Assembly (NCBI RefSeq): GCF_003751805.1
Contig: NZ_RKHQ01000001.1
Coordinates: forward strand, 2,108,001 to 2,172,000
DNA length: 64,000 nucleotides
From: Salana multivorans
Lineage (GTDB): Bacteria > Actinomycetota > Actinomycetes > Actinomycetales > Beutenbergiaceae
Reading direction: 5' to 3'
Shown: positions 24,813-32,968 of the stretch, piece by piece
Numbering within the stretch: the first letter of the stretch is position 1
Layout of the letters: the number at the start of each line of letters is the position of its first letter
Notes under the pieces: generated by a model
The model's database searches: none
Seen by the model: the letters and a program-made list of their open reading frames with translations, nothing else
What the model was told of the DNA's origin: nothing
Program-made: the position numbers and the translations under genes

Positions 24813-24857
24813 TTGCCCGGGAGGCGCGCCCGTGCCTAGCCTTGTGAACGTGAACAA
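24813..24857 (+). promoter_or_regulatory. Internal promoter with LacI-like operator at the GH127 start
   Basis: TTGCCC (24813-24818) and TAGCCT (24837-24842) with 18-bp spacing form a possible promoter. It runs directly into TTGTGAACGTGAACAA (24842-24857), a CG-centred imperfect palindrome. The arrangement of TAG..T followed at once by the palindrome copies that upstream of GH42. It lies inside the first codons of the GH127 frame, so a second, separately regulated transcript is possible. Confidence 0.45.
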
Positions 24858-26808
24858 TGGCCTGTCCACCGTGCCGGCCCTCGCCGACGTGAGGATCGAC
24901 GACGCGTTCTGGGCGCCGCGCCGCGAGGTCGTCCGGACCCACACGATCCCGCAGCAGGAACGCGAGCTGCGCACCGGCGGCCACCTCGACGCGCTCCGCG
25001 GCACGTGGCGCCCCGGCGAGCCGGAGCCGCACGTCTTCTGGGAGTCCGACGTCGCCAAGTGGATCGAGGCCGCGAGCTACTCGCTCACCCAGGTCCCCGA
25101 CCCGGAGCTGGACGCCGCCGTCGAGGAGGTCGTCGCCCTGCTCGCCGGCGCCCAGGAGCCCGACGGCTACCTCAACGTCTACTTCTCCCAGGTGCGCCCC
25201 GGCCGCCGGTTCACCGACCTGCGGGACGCCCACGAGCTCTACTGCCTCGGCCACCTCGTCGAGGCGGCGGTCGCCCACCACGAGGCGACCGGGAGGACGA
25301 GCCTGCTGGACGTCGTGCGCCGGTACGTCGACCTGGTCGAGCGCGAGCTCGGCCCGGGCGGATCGTGCGACGGCGGGTACGACGGCCACGAGGAGATCGA
25401 GCTCGCGCTGGTCCGCCTCGCCCGCGCGACGGGGGAGGCGCGCTACCTCGACCTCGCTCGGCGCATGGTCGACGCCCGCGGCCGCGAGCCGTTCTACTTC
25501 GACGCCGAGACCGAGCGCCGCGGTGACGAGGGCTACTTCGCCTCCTACTTCCCCGACCGCCCGCGGCAGGTCCAGCGGTTCCGCGAGTACAACCAGAGCC
25601 ACGCGCCGGTCCGCGAGCAGTCCGACGCGGTCGGGCACGCCGTGCGCGCCATGTACCTCTACTGCGCCATGGCCGACCTCGCGGCCGAGACCGGCGACGA
25701 CGGGCTGCGGGCCGCGTGCGAGCGCCTGTGGACGAGCGTCACGGAGCGCAAGATGTACCTCACGGGCGGCATCGGCGCCGATCCGTCGATCGAGGGGTTC
25801 GCGGGCGACCACGAGCTGCCGAACGAGTCGAGCTACAACGAGACGTGCGCCTCGGTCGGCCTCGTCATGTGGGCGCAGCGGATGGGGGCGCTCACCGGCG
25901 AGGGCCGGTACGGCGACGTCATGGAGCTCGCCCTCTACAACACCGTCCTCGCCGGGGCGTCGGCCGACGGCACGCACTACTTCTACGGCAACCCCATGGC
26001 CAGCGACGGCGGCCACGAGCGCGAGCCCTGGTTCGGCTGCGCCTGCTGCCCGCCCAACCTCGCCCGCCTCCTCATGTCGCTGCCGTGGTACGCCTACCTC
26101 GTCCGCCCCGGCCAGGTCGACGTCACCCTCGCCGTCGGGGGGTCGGCCCGGCTCGACGTGCCCGGCGTCGGCGAGGTCCGCCTCGACGTCGCGACCGGCT
26201 ACCCGTGGACCGGTGACGTCGCGATCGACGTGACGGCCCCGCCCGGGGCGGACCTCGTCCTGCGCGTGCGCATCCCCGGCTGGGCCGATGGCGCGCGGGC
26301 CGAGCTCAACGGCGAGGACCTGCCGGACGACGCGGTCGTCGACGGGTTCCTGTGGGTCGAGCGCGCGTGGCGCGCCGGCGACCGGCTGAGCATCGAGCTG
26401 CCGATGCCCGCCCGTCGGGTCTGGGCCGACCCGCGGGTGCGCGCCGATCTCGGCCGCGTCGCGGTCGCGCGCGGGCCGCTCGTCTACTGCGTCGAGCGGC
26501 CGCTCGACGGGAGCGCCGATGCCCCCGACCCGGCCGCCGTCGTGCTCGCCCGCGACGAGCCGATCGGGACCAGCTGGTCGGACGAGCTCGGTCTCGTCGT
26601 CGCCGACCTGCCCGTCCGGACGATCGACGACGACGCGGCGACGGTCGAGGCCGACGGCGCCGCCGCCCCCGACGGTGCCGCCCCGCTCCACCGCCGGACG
26701 CCGCCGCGGACGACGCGGCGCACCGCCGAGGCCATCCCGTACTTCGCGTGGGCGAACCGCGGGCCGAGCGCGATGCGCGTGTGGCTCCTGGACTCCGCCC
26801 CCGCCTGA
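24832..26808 (+). CDS. GH127-type (PF07944) beta-L-arabinofuranosidase
   Basis: A 658-residue (alpha/alpha)6-barrel enzyme. The zinc/nucleophile site of HypBA1-like enzymes is complete: Glu337 and Cys339 in Y-N-E-T-C-A-S, and Cys405-Cys406 in G-C-A-C-C-P-P-N, where one Cys is the catalytic nucleophile. D-A-F-W-A-P-R and the V-F-W-E-S-D-V-A-K-W-I-E-A stretch are further family marks. It removes beta-L-arabinofuranose, as found on hydroxyproline-rich plant glycoproteins and some pectic side chains. The GTG at 24832 was chosen because GGGAGG lies seven bases upstream; an ATG at 24802 and GTGs a few codons later are alternatives. It starts 32 bases after GH42. There is no signal peptide. Confidence 0.9.
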   Translation: MPSLVNVNNGLSTVPALADVRIDDAFWAPRREVVRTHTIPQQERELRTGGHLDALRGTWRPGEPEPHVFWESDVAKWIEAASYSLTQVPDPELDAAVEEVVALLAGAQEPDGYLNVYFSQVRPGRRFTDLRDAHELYCLGHLVEAAVAHHEATGRTSLLDVVRRYVDLVERELGPGGSCDGGYDGHEEIELALVRLARATGEARYLDLARRMVDARGREPFYFDAETERRGDEGYFASYFPDRPRQVQRFREYNQSHAPVREQSDAVGHAVRAMYLYCAMADLAAETGDDGLRAACERLWTSVTERKMYLTGGIGADPSIEGFAGDHELPNESSYNETCASVGLVMWAQRMGALTGEGRYGDVMELALYNTVLAGASADGTHYFYGNPMASDGGHEREPWFGCACCPPNLARLLMSLPWYAYLVRPGQVDVTLAVGGSARLDVPGVGEVRLDVATGYPWTGDVAIDVTAPPGADLVLRVRIPGWADGARAELNGEDLPDDAVVDGFLWVERAWRAGDRLSIELPMPARRVWADPRVRADLGRVAVARGPLVYCVERPLDGSADAPDPAAVVLARDEPIGTSWSDELGLVVADLPVRTIDDDAATVEADGAAAPDGAAPLHRRTPPRTTRRTAEAIPYFAWANRGPSAMRVWLLDSAPA

Positions 26809-26830
26809 CCCCCCGCACGAAGGAGACCCC

Positions 26831-28780
26831 ATGTCCCACGACGACCCGCGCGCGGACGCCGTTCGCACGCCGGCCCGGACGTCATCGGAGCACGCGCTCC
26901 ACCGCCCGCTCGGCCTCGGCGAGGTCCGCCTCGCGGGCGGGGCCCTCGCCGACTGGCAGGAGCTCAACGCCTCCGCGACCATCCCGCACTGCATCGTCAA
27001 GATCGAGGAGTGGGGGATCCTCGACAACCTGCGCCGGGTCGTCGGGGAGTCGGGCAAGGACTTCCGGGGCTTCTGGTTCGCCGACTCCGACCTCTACAAG
27101 GTCATCGAGGCCGTCGCGTGGGAGATCGCCCGGACCGGGACGACCGAGTTCGACGCGTGGCTCGACGACGTCATCGGTCTCGTCGGCCGCGTCCAGGAGC
27201 CGACCGGCTACGTGCACTCCTACCACCAGGGCGTCGCGCCCGAGTCGAAGTTCCGGCAGCTCGACCTCACCCACGAGATGTACGTGCTCGGCCACATGAT
27301 CCAGGCCGGCGTCGCGCTCGCCCGGGCGAACGGGCGCACCGACCTGCTCGAGATGTCCCGTCGGTTCGCCGACCTCGTCGACCGGCGGTTCGGTCCGGGG
27401 CGCGAGCGCGGCATCTGCGGCCACCCCGAGCTGGAGACGGCGCTCGTCGAGCTGTACCGCGAGACCGGCGAGCGGCGCTACCTCGACCTCGCCGCGCACC
27501 AGATCGAGGAGCGCGGCCGCGGCCTGCTCAAGACGGGCGGCTTCGGCGCCCGCTACTTCCAGGACCACGCACCGGTGCGGGAGGCCCGCGACGCCGTCGG
27601 GCACGCCGTGCGCCAGATCTACCTCAACACCGGCGTCATCGACGTCTACCTCGAGCTGGGCGACGCCACGCTGCTGGACGCGATGGACGCCCAGTGGGCC
27701 AGCGCCCACGAGCGCAAGATGTACATCTCCGGCGCGTTCGGCTCGCGCCACCGCGACGAGGCGTTCGGTGACGACTACGAGTTGCCGAGCGAGCGCGCCT
27801 ACGCCGAGACCTGCGCGACGATCGCCGACCTCCACTGGACCTGGCGCATGCTGCTGGCCGGCGGGGGCGCCGGTCCGGCCGCGTACGCCGAGACGATGGA
27901 GCGCGAGATCCACAACGCGCTCGCGGCCTCGATCGACGCCACCGGCACGCGGTTCTTCTACTCCAACCCGCTGCAGCTGCGCCCCGACCGGTTCTCCGAG
28001 GAGAACGCGCCGCGCGAGCGAGCCGACTGGTACGTCTGCGCGTGCTGCCCGCCGAACATCGGCCGAGTCGTCGCGCAGCTCGCCGCCTACGTCGCGTCCG
28101 TCACCGGGTCGACGCCCGAGGCGCCAGCGACGCTCTGGGTGCACCAGCTCGCCTCGGCGGACATCGACCTGCCGGCGGGGCTCGGCGCCGGCGTCGTGCG
28201 GATCCGCACGGACTACCCCCACGACGGCGTCGTGACGATCGACGTGGTGGGGGATGGGGCCGGGGAGGCAGCCGCCGACGCCCCGGCAGCCGCCGAGCTC
28301 GCGGTCCGGGTCCCGTCGTGGTCGGCGGCCAGCGTCCTGCACGGTCCCGACGGGACGTCGGCCCCGCGCGGCGAGGACGGCTACGCCCGCCTGCCGCTCG
28401 TGCCCGGCGCGTCCTACCGGCTCGAGGTCGACCTCACGCCACGCCTCACCCGCGCCCACCACCGGGTCGACGCGCTGCGCGGGACGCTCGCCGTCGAGCG
28501 CGGTCCGCTGGTGCACTGCGTCGAGCAGGCCGACCTGCCGGCCGGCGTCGCCGTCGACGATCTCGTCCTGCTCCCCGACACGGCGCCCGTCCTCAACGAC
28601 GACGGGACGCTCACGCTCACCTGCGCCGTCCTGCCGGAGCAGGACGGTCTCTATCCCGCCGCGGGCGCGACGCCGGCTGCGACGGGCCGGATCGAGGTGC
28701 GGGCCATCCCGTTCTCGACCTGGGGCAACCGGACGCCGGGGGCGATGAAGGTCTGGCTGCCCGCGTCCGCGTCCGTCTGA
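26831..28780 (+). CDS. GH127-type (PF07944) glycosidase, second paralogue
   Basis: A 649-residue (alpha/alpha)6-barrel protein of the same superfamily as its upstream neighbour, but clearly diverged. It starts P-L-G-L-G-E-V-R-L-A-G-G and has A-S-A-T-I-P-H-C-I-V-K-I-E-E-W-G. Its metal site is intact: Glu326 and Cys328 in A-E-T-C-A-T, and Cys403, Cys405 and Cys406 in V-C-A-C-C-P-P-N. The ATG at 26831 follows AAGGAGACCCC. Two PF07944 enzymes in tandem suggest two different beta-L-arabinofuranosyl linkages, or a GH127/GH146-like split. Which of these applies cannot be told without a tree. It is cytoplasmic by absence of a signal peptide. Confidence 0.88.
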   Translation: MSHDDPRADAVRTPARTSSEHALHRPLGLGEVRLAGGALADWQELNASATIPHCIVKIEEWGILDNLRRVVGESGKDFRGFWFADSDLYKVIEAVAWEIARTGTTEFDAWLDDVIGLVGRVQEPTGYVHSYHQGVAPESKFRQLDLTHEMYVLGHMIQAGVALARANGRTDLLEMSRRFADLVDRRFGPGRERGICGHPELETALVELYRETGERRYLDLAAHQIEERGRGLLKTGGFGARYFQDHAPVREARDAVGHAVRQIYLNTGVIDVYLELGDATLLDAMDAQWASAHERKMYISGAFGSRHRDEAFGDDYELPSERAYAETCATIADLHWTWRMLLAGGGAGPAAYAETMEREIHNALAASIDATGTRFFYSNPLQLRPDRFSEENAPRERADWYVCACCPPNIGRVVAQLAAYVASVTGSTPEAPATLWVHQLASADIDLPAGLGAGVVRIRTDYPHDGVVTIDVVGDGAGEAAADAPAAAELAVRVPSWSAASVLHGPDGTSAPRGEDGYARLPLVPGASYRLEVDLTPRLTRAHHRVDALRGTLAVERGPLVHCVEQADLPAGVAVDDLVLLPDTAPVLNDDGTLTLTCAVLPEQDGLYPAAGATPAATGRIEVRAIPFSTWGNRTPGAMKVWLPASASV

Positions 28781-28821
28781 TCCGCTCCGACCCAGCCAGC
28801 TCGCCCGACCGGGAGGTCCCC

Positions 28822-30948
28822 ATGACCATGTTCTTCGAGGTGTCCGACGCGCGTCTCACCTGGCGCGGCGACGGTGAGACGCTCGTCGTCGAGCCCTGGG
28901 GCCGCGACGCCGCGCGGGTCAGGGCGGCGCTGAGCCACGACGTCGTCGACCACGACTGGGCCCTGCTGCCGCCGACCGGTGACGTGGCGGGCGCGTCCGC
29001 CACGACGATCGACGTCGTCGCGGGTGCGGACGGACGCGAGGTCGCGACGCTGACGCGGGGCCGGCTCCGCGTCGTCGCGACGGCGTGGCAGGGGATGGAC
29101 GGGCAGGCGATGTACCCGCGGGCGCACTGCTCCCTCGCGTTCTACGACGGCGACCGTCTCCTCATCGCGGAGGAGGACTCCGGGGGCGCGCTCAAGCGGC
29201 GTGCCCGCTGCTACGACTCGCGCGGGGAGAGCGAACGGCTGACGGCGTCGTTCAGCGCGCCGCGGGAGGAGGTGCTCGTCGGGATGGGGCTGTACCAGCA
29301 GGACCTGCTGGACCTCAAGGGGGCGACGCTCGAGCTGGCGCACCGCAACTCCCAGGCGAGCGTCCCGTTCGTCGTCTCGAGCGCGGGGTACGGGTTCCTC
29401 TGGCACAACCCGGCGATCGGGCGAGCGACGTTCGGCACCAACCGGACGGAGTGGCTGGCGGAGCGGGCCGATCAGCTCGACTACTGGATCACCGTGGGGG
29501 AGACCCCGGCGCAGATCGCGCGCGCCTACGCCGACGCGACCGGGCACGCGCCGATGATGCCGGAGCACGGGCTGGGGTTCTGGCAGTGCAAGCTGCGGTA
29601 CACCTCGCAGGAGGAGCTGCTGGCCGTCGCGCGGGAGCACGTCGGGCGGGGGCTGCCGCTCGACGTGATCGTCGCCGACTTCTTCCACTGGCCGCGGATG
29701 GGCGACTTCCGGTGGGAGGAGGAGTTCTGGCCCGACCCGGACGCGATGATCGCCGAGCTGCGGGACCTGGGCGTCGAGCTCATGGTCTCGGTCTGGCCGC
29801 AGGTCTCGCTGGAGTCGGAGAACTTCGAGGAGCTGTCGCGGCGCGGGTACCTGGTGCGATCGAACCGCGGGCTCGACATCCAGATGTCGTTCGAGGGCCC
29901 CTCCCGGTTCCTCGACGTCACGCACCCCGGGGCGCGGGCCTGGCTGTGGTCGACGCTGCGGCGCAACTACCCCGGCGTCCGGCTGTTCTGGCTGGACGAG
30001 GCCGAGCCCGAGTACGTCTTCTTCGAGTACGAGACCTATCGGCACCACACGGGCCAGGCGGTCCAGGTCGGCAACACCTATCCGCAGCTCTTCTCCCGCG
30101 CGGTGTTCGACGGGCAGGTCGCGGACGGCGCCGGGGTCGCGGACGGCGCCGGGGTCGACGGGGTCGGCCCGGTCAACCTGGTCCGCTGCGCGTGGGCGGG
30201 GTCGCAGCGCTACGGCGCGCTCGTGTGGTCGGGCGACATCCACTCCTCGTTCGAGTCGATGCGGCGACAGGTGACGGCCGGGATCCACATGGGCGTCGCC
30301 GGCATCCCGTGGTTCACGACGGACATCGGCGGGTTCGCGGGCGGGAACGTCGAGGACCCCGCGTTCCACGAGCTGCTGATCCGCTGGTTCCAGATGGGGG
30401 CGTTCATGCCGGTCATGCGGCTGCACGGCGACCGCGGGCCGCAGCGCCAGGTGGTCGCGGCGGACGGGTCGCGCCGCTGCCACTCCGGGGCCGGGAACGA
30501 GCTGTGGTCCTACGGCGAGGAGGTCTACGGAGTCCTCGCCCGGTACGTGCACCTGCGCGAGGGGCTGCGAGAGTACACCCGCTCGGTCATGCGCGCGGCG
30601 CACGAGGACGGCCAGCCCGTCATGCGGGGGCTGTTCCACGACTTCCCGGACGACCCGGCGGCGTGGCGCGTCGGCGACCAGTTCCTGTTCGGGCCCGACG
30701 TGCTCGTGGCGCCGGTGCTGGAGGCGGGGGCGCGGTCGCGACGCGTGTACCTGCCGGGCTCGGCGACGGGCTCGGGCTCGGCTGGCGGGGCGCGATGGGT
30801 CGACGCCTGGTCCGGACAGGAGCACGAGGGCGGGTCGTGGGTCGAGGTCGACGCCCCGCTGGAGCGGATCCCCGTCTTCCTCCGGGTCGGCGCGGCGCAG
30901 ACGGCCCGCGACGGGCTGGCGCGACTCGGCGCTCCCGCGTCGTCCTGA
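28822..30948 (+). CDS. GH31 alpha-glycosidase (alpha-xylosidase or alpha-glucosidase type)
   Basis: A 708-residue GH31 enzyme. An N-terminal beta-sandwich (about 1-235) is followed by the TIM barrel. The expected nucleophile is Asp392 in R-L-F-W-L-D-E-A-E-P-E and the acid/base Asp472 in L-V-W-S-G-D-I-H-S-S-F. The usual W-x-D-M-N-E after the nucleophile is replaced by D-E-A-E-P-E, so the subfamily is unusual and the sugar specificity uncertain. A perfect 18-bp tandem duplication (30118-30135 and 30136-30153) adds V-A-D-G-A-G twice in a loop between the two catalytic residues. The ATG follows GGGAGG. It is last in the GH42 operon and may remove alpha-linked decorations from imported oligosaccharides. 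Confidence 0.88.
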   Translation: MTMFFEVSDARLTWRGDGETLVVEPWGRDAARVRAALSHDVVDHDWALLPPTGDVAGASATTIDVVAGADGREVATLTRGRLRVVATAWQGMDGQAMYPRAHCSLAFYDGDRLLIAEEDSGGALKRRARCYDSRGESERLTASFSAPREEVLVGMGLYQQDLLDLKGATLELAHRNSQASVPFVVSSAGYGFLWHNPAIGRATFGTNRTEWLAERADQLDYWITVGETPAQIARAYADATGHAPMMPEHGLGFWQCKLRYTSQEELLAVAREHVGRGLPLDVIVADFFHWPRMGDFRWEEEFWPDPDAMIAELRDLGVELMVSVWPQVSLESENFEELSRRGYLVRSNRGLDIQMSFEGPSRFLDVTHPGARAWLWSTLRRNYPGVRLFWLDEAEPEYVFFEYETYRHHTGQAVQVGNTYPQLFSRAVFDGQVADGAGVADGAGVDGVGPVNLVRCAWAGSQRYGALVWSGDIHSSFESMRRQVTAGIHMGVAGIPWFTTDIGGFAGGNVEDPAFHELLIRWFQMGAFMPVMRLHGDRGPQRQVVAADGSRRCHSGAGNELWSYGEEVYGVLARYVHLREGLREYTRSVMRAAHEDGQPVMRGLFHDFPDDPAAWRVGDQFLFGPDVLVAPVLEAGARSRRVYLPGSATGSGSAGGARWVDAWSGQEHEGGSWVEVDAPLERIPVFLRVGAAQTARDGLARLGAPASS

Positions 30949-30976
30949 TCCGGTACGGGCGGCTGCCCGGCCGGTC

Positions 30977-31441
30977 TCAGGAGGACCCGACCGCGCGGCG
31001 GAGCCAGCGCGACCCCGGGCCCTCCGTCGCGGCCTCGTCGCCGGGGTTGACGAGGGTGCACCGGCCGAGGGACAGGCACCCGCACCCGATGCAGCCGTCG
31101 AGATCGGCGGCGAGGCGTTCCAGCACCCGGATGCGCTCGGCCACGAGCTCGGCCCAGGCCGTCGACATCCGGGTCCAGTCGCGCTGCGTCGGCGCGTGGT
31201 CGCGCGGCAGGTCGGCGAGCGCCGCCCCGATCTGCTCCAGGCTGAGCCCGATGCGCTGACCGGCCGCGATCACGGCGAGCCGGCGCAGGGTGTGGCGCGC
31301 GAACATCCGGCGCCCGCCGCTGGTGCGGACCGCGTCGATCAGGCCGCGCTCCTCGTAGTACCTCAGCGTCGCCACGGTGGTGCCGGAGCGGCGCGCGACG
31401 TCGCCGATGCCGAGCAGCTCGTGCGGTTCGATCCTGGCCAC
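30977..31441 (-). CDS. soxR: Redox-sensitive transcriptional activator SoxR
   Basis: A 154-residue MerR-family protein. The winged helix-turn-helix opens with G-I-G-D-V-A-R-R-S-G, then L-R-Y-Y-E-E-R-G-L-I. A dimerisation helix follows, then the diagnostic 2Fe-2S motif C-I-G-C-G-C-L-S-L-G-R-C (Cys117, 120, 122, 128). The GTG at 31441 precedes the conserved start and lies next to a perfect SoxR box in the divergent promoter. In actinobacteria SoxR is oxidised by redox-cycling small molecules and activates a few genes rather than soxS. Here the divergent VOC-domain gene is the obvious target. The motif spacing is canonical, so the call is firm. Confidence 0.95.
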   Translation of the reverse strand: MARIEPHELLGIGDVARRSGTTVATLRYYEERGLIDAVRTSGGRRMFARHTLRRLAVIAAGQRIGLSLEQIGAALADLPRDHAPTQRDWTRMSTAWAELVAERIRVLERLAADLDGCIGCGCLSLGRCTLVNPGDEAATEGPGSRWLRRAVGSS

Positions 31442-31466
31442 GCTCGATTCTGTCCGGATCGCGCGC

Positions 31467-31488
31467 TTGACCTCAAGTCCACTTGAGG
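31467..31488. promoter_or_regulatory. SoxR box in the soxR-VOC divergent promoter
   Basis: CCTCAAGTCCACTTGAGG (31471-31488) is an 18-bp dyad with perfect 8-bp arms, nearly identical to the E. coli soxS SoxR box. It overlaps TTGACC (31467-31472) as a -35 for the VOC gene. A -10 at the long spacing typical of MerR promoters would fall near 31492-31497, where only a poor match is present. Confidence 0.9.
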
Positions 31489-31504
31489 TTGTTGGGTGGG
31501 CGAC

Positions 31505-32176
31505 ATGCGACTCACTCAGGTACGAATGCCAACGAACGACCTCGAGACGGCCGGCCGGTTCTACGCGGAGACGCTGGGGCTCCCGGTGGTCTCCGACAGC
31601 CGGACCGCGGCGGTGAGCATCGGGTCGACCAGCCTCGTCCTTGAGGCGGGACGGACGCGGCGCGGGGCGCAGCACCTCGCGTTCACGATCCCGACCGGCT
31701 CCTTCGCCGCGGCCAGGCAGTGGCTCGAGGGACGGGTGCGACTGCTGGGGCGGGACGGTGTCGAGGAGTTCCCGTCTCCCCCGAGCTGGAACGCCATGTC
31801 CGTCTACTTCGACGGGCCGGACGGCCAGGTGCTCGAGCTGATCGAGCGGCGCGACCTCCGTCAGCCCTACGACAGCGGGTTCGGTCCCGAGCACCTCCTG
31901 GGCGTGAGTGAGGTCGGGGTGGCGGTCCCAGACGTCCTTGCGACCGTTGCGATGCTCGAGGGGCTCGGCGTCCACCCGTACGGCAACCCGCCGGGCGCGG
32001 GGTTCGCGGCCGTCGGCGACATCGACGGGCTGCTGATCCTGGTGCCGCCGGGGCGCGCGTGGCTTCCCACCGACGACCGCGTGGTGGCGGACGACCCCGT
32101 GCTGCTCCGGGTCGACCCGGAGCTGGAGGCCGAGCTCGCACCGGGTCGCGTCCTCCGGCCGGCGGCGTCGTCCTGA
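31505..32176 (+). CDS. VOC-superfamily (glyoxalase/bleomycin-resistance-like) protein
   Basis: A 223-residue protein made of two betaalphabetabetabeta modules. The first begins MRLTQVRMPTNDLETAGRFY, with G-L-P-V-V and LVLEAG; D-G-P-D-G-Q-V-L-E-L-I-E-R closes the module. The second begins near residue 137 with V-S-E-V-G-V-A-V-P-D-V. VOC proteins include glyoxalases, dioxygenases and drug-binding resistance proteins. The substrate cannot be read here. The ATG at 31505 was preferred to a GTG three codons upstream because GGGTGGGCGAC precedes it. The shared SoxR box implies induction by redox-active compounds, for example as a detoxifying or sequestering protein. Confidence 0.88.
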   Translation: MRLTQVRMPTNDLETAGRFYAETLGLPVVSDSRTAAVSIGSTSLVLEAGRTRRGAQHLAFTIPTGSFAAARQWLEGRVRLLGRDGVEEFPSPPSWNAMSVYFDGPDGQVLELIERRDLRQPYDSGFGPEHLLGVSEVGVAVPDVLATVAMLEGLGVHPYGNPPGAGFAAVGDIDGLLILVPPGRAWLPTDDRVVADDPVLLRVDPELEAELAPGRVLRPAASS

Positions 32177-32322
32177 CGGCGCGGGGGCGGGCGCGGGCAA
32201 GGGGGGCGGGGTGGCCGGGCGTGAGCCAACCACCTCCGCGGCGCCGCCGCCCCGCCCGACCACCTCGGCCGTGCGCCCCTCAGCCCAACCACCACGGCTG
32301 CGCCGCCGCCCAGCCCGACCCC

Positions 32323-32381
32323 CTCCGGTATCGGGGTGGATCGAGTCGCCATTCGCGACCTGATCCACTCCGGTAGCGGAG
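32323..32381. repeat. Palindromic repeat element, copy 1
   Basis: The left arm CTCCGGTATCGGGGTGGATC (32323-32342) pairs at 17 of 20 positions with 32362-32381. The 19-base centre contains its own dyad, GTCGC-CATTC-GCGAC. The whole forms one long hairpin. The first 47 or so bases are identical to copy 2, whose left arm starts 159 bp downstream. It resembles REP-like or small non-autonomous palindromic elements. Confidence 0.85.
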
Positions 32382-32481
32382 TTCGGGCCAGCTGCGGCGC
32401 CGGACCTCCCCGTCGGCGCCGACGGCGCGCGGTCCGACGCCGTGGCACCCCTCCGGCCACCCGCCACCCGACACCCGCCCC

Positions 32482-32540
32482 CTCCGGTATCGGGGTGGAT
32501 CGAGTCGCCATTCGCGACCTGATCCACCCCACTATCGGAG
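32482..32540. repeat. Palindromic repeat element, copy 2
   Basis: The left arm and centre are the same as in copy 1. The right arm (32521-32540) has diverged but still pairs at 17 of 20 positions. The mismatches differ from those of copy 1, so both copies keep a hairpin by independent changes, which argues for selection on, or recent movement of, a structured element. Confidence 0.85.
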
Positions 32541-32658
32541 GTGGGGGGGGCAGCCCAGGCGTCTCCCGCGCCCCGCCGCGACACCCTCTCGGCCCCCGCG
32601 CGACACCCTCTCCGAACCCGCCCGAACCCCCAGGTCACGATCGCGTAACGGCATTTCC

Positions 32659-32694
32659 ATCGTTGTTGACAACGATAGAAATTCTCGGCAGCAT
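32659..32694 (+). promoter_or_regulatory. Promoter with overlapping dyad operator (upstream site)
   Basis: ATCGTTGTTGACAACGAT (32659-32676) is a dyad with perfect 8-bp arms around TG. It contains TTGACA (32666-32671), a consensus -35. A weak -10 (CAGCAT, 32689-32694) follows at 17 bp. It shares the ACAACG/CGTTGT half-sites with the site at 32886. Together they suggest dual-operator control of the downstream importer operon, probably by the LacI protein encoded at 40821. Confidence 0.6.
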
Positions 32695-32885
32695 CGTCCG
32701 TGACGCACCTCACAGCACGACCGCCGGCAGCATCACGAGCGGGAGCGGCGCGGGGTGCGCGGTGGTGGCTCGCACCGGAGGGAGCGGGTCGCCGGGCAGG
32801 GCAGTGGAGCCCTGTCCCGCAGGCACGCAGCATGAGGCACGCAGCACAGCAGGATCGGTTCGGCCCACGGTCGACCACGGCGATT

Positions 32886-32897
32886 TACAACGTTGTA
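32886..32897. promoter_or_regulatory. LacI-type operator upstream of the binding-protein gene
   Basis: TACAACGTTGTA is a perfect 12-bp palindrome with the CG centre typical of LacI-family operators. It lies 72 bp upstream of the solute-binding gene and uses the same half-site as the upstream dyad. Confidence 0.7.
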
Positions 32898-32968
32898 GAA
32901 CGGCTCCGACGCCACGCGCACCGGAGCACCGGACGTCTCCCGACGGAGACGGGATCAAGGAGGATCAG

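Larger units (their letters stand above)
32177..32968. other. Intergenic region with palindromic repeats and two operators
   Basis: These 792 bases show no convincing gene. They hold loose 30-bp GC-rich direct repeats (32220-32320), two copies of a 59-bp palindromic element, a twofold GCGACACCCTCTC repeat near 32577-32612, a promoter with an overlapping dyad at 32659-32676, and a second dyad at 32886-32897 upstream of the binding-protein gene. Confidence 0.7.

Noticed and set aside
32319-32545. Rho-independent terminators for the VOC gene
   Set aside because: The hairpins are duplicated 159 bp apart with a conserved loop and lie 145-370 bp from the VOC stop, which fits a repeated element better than a terminator.
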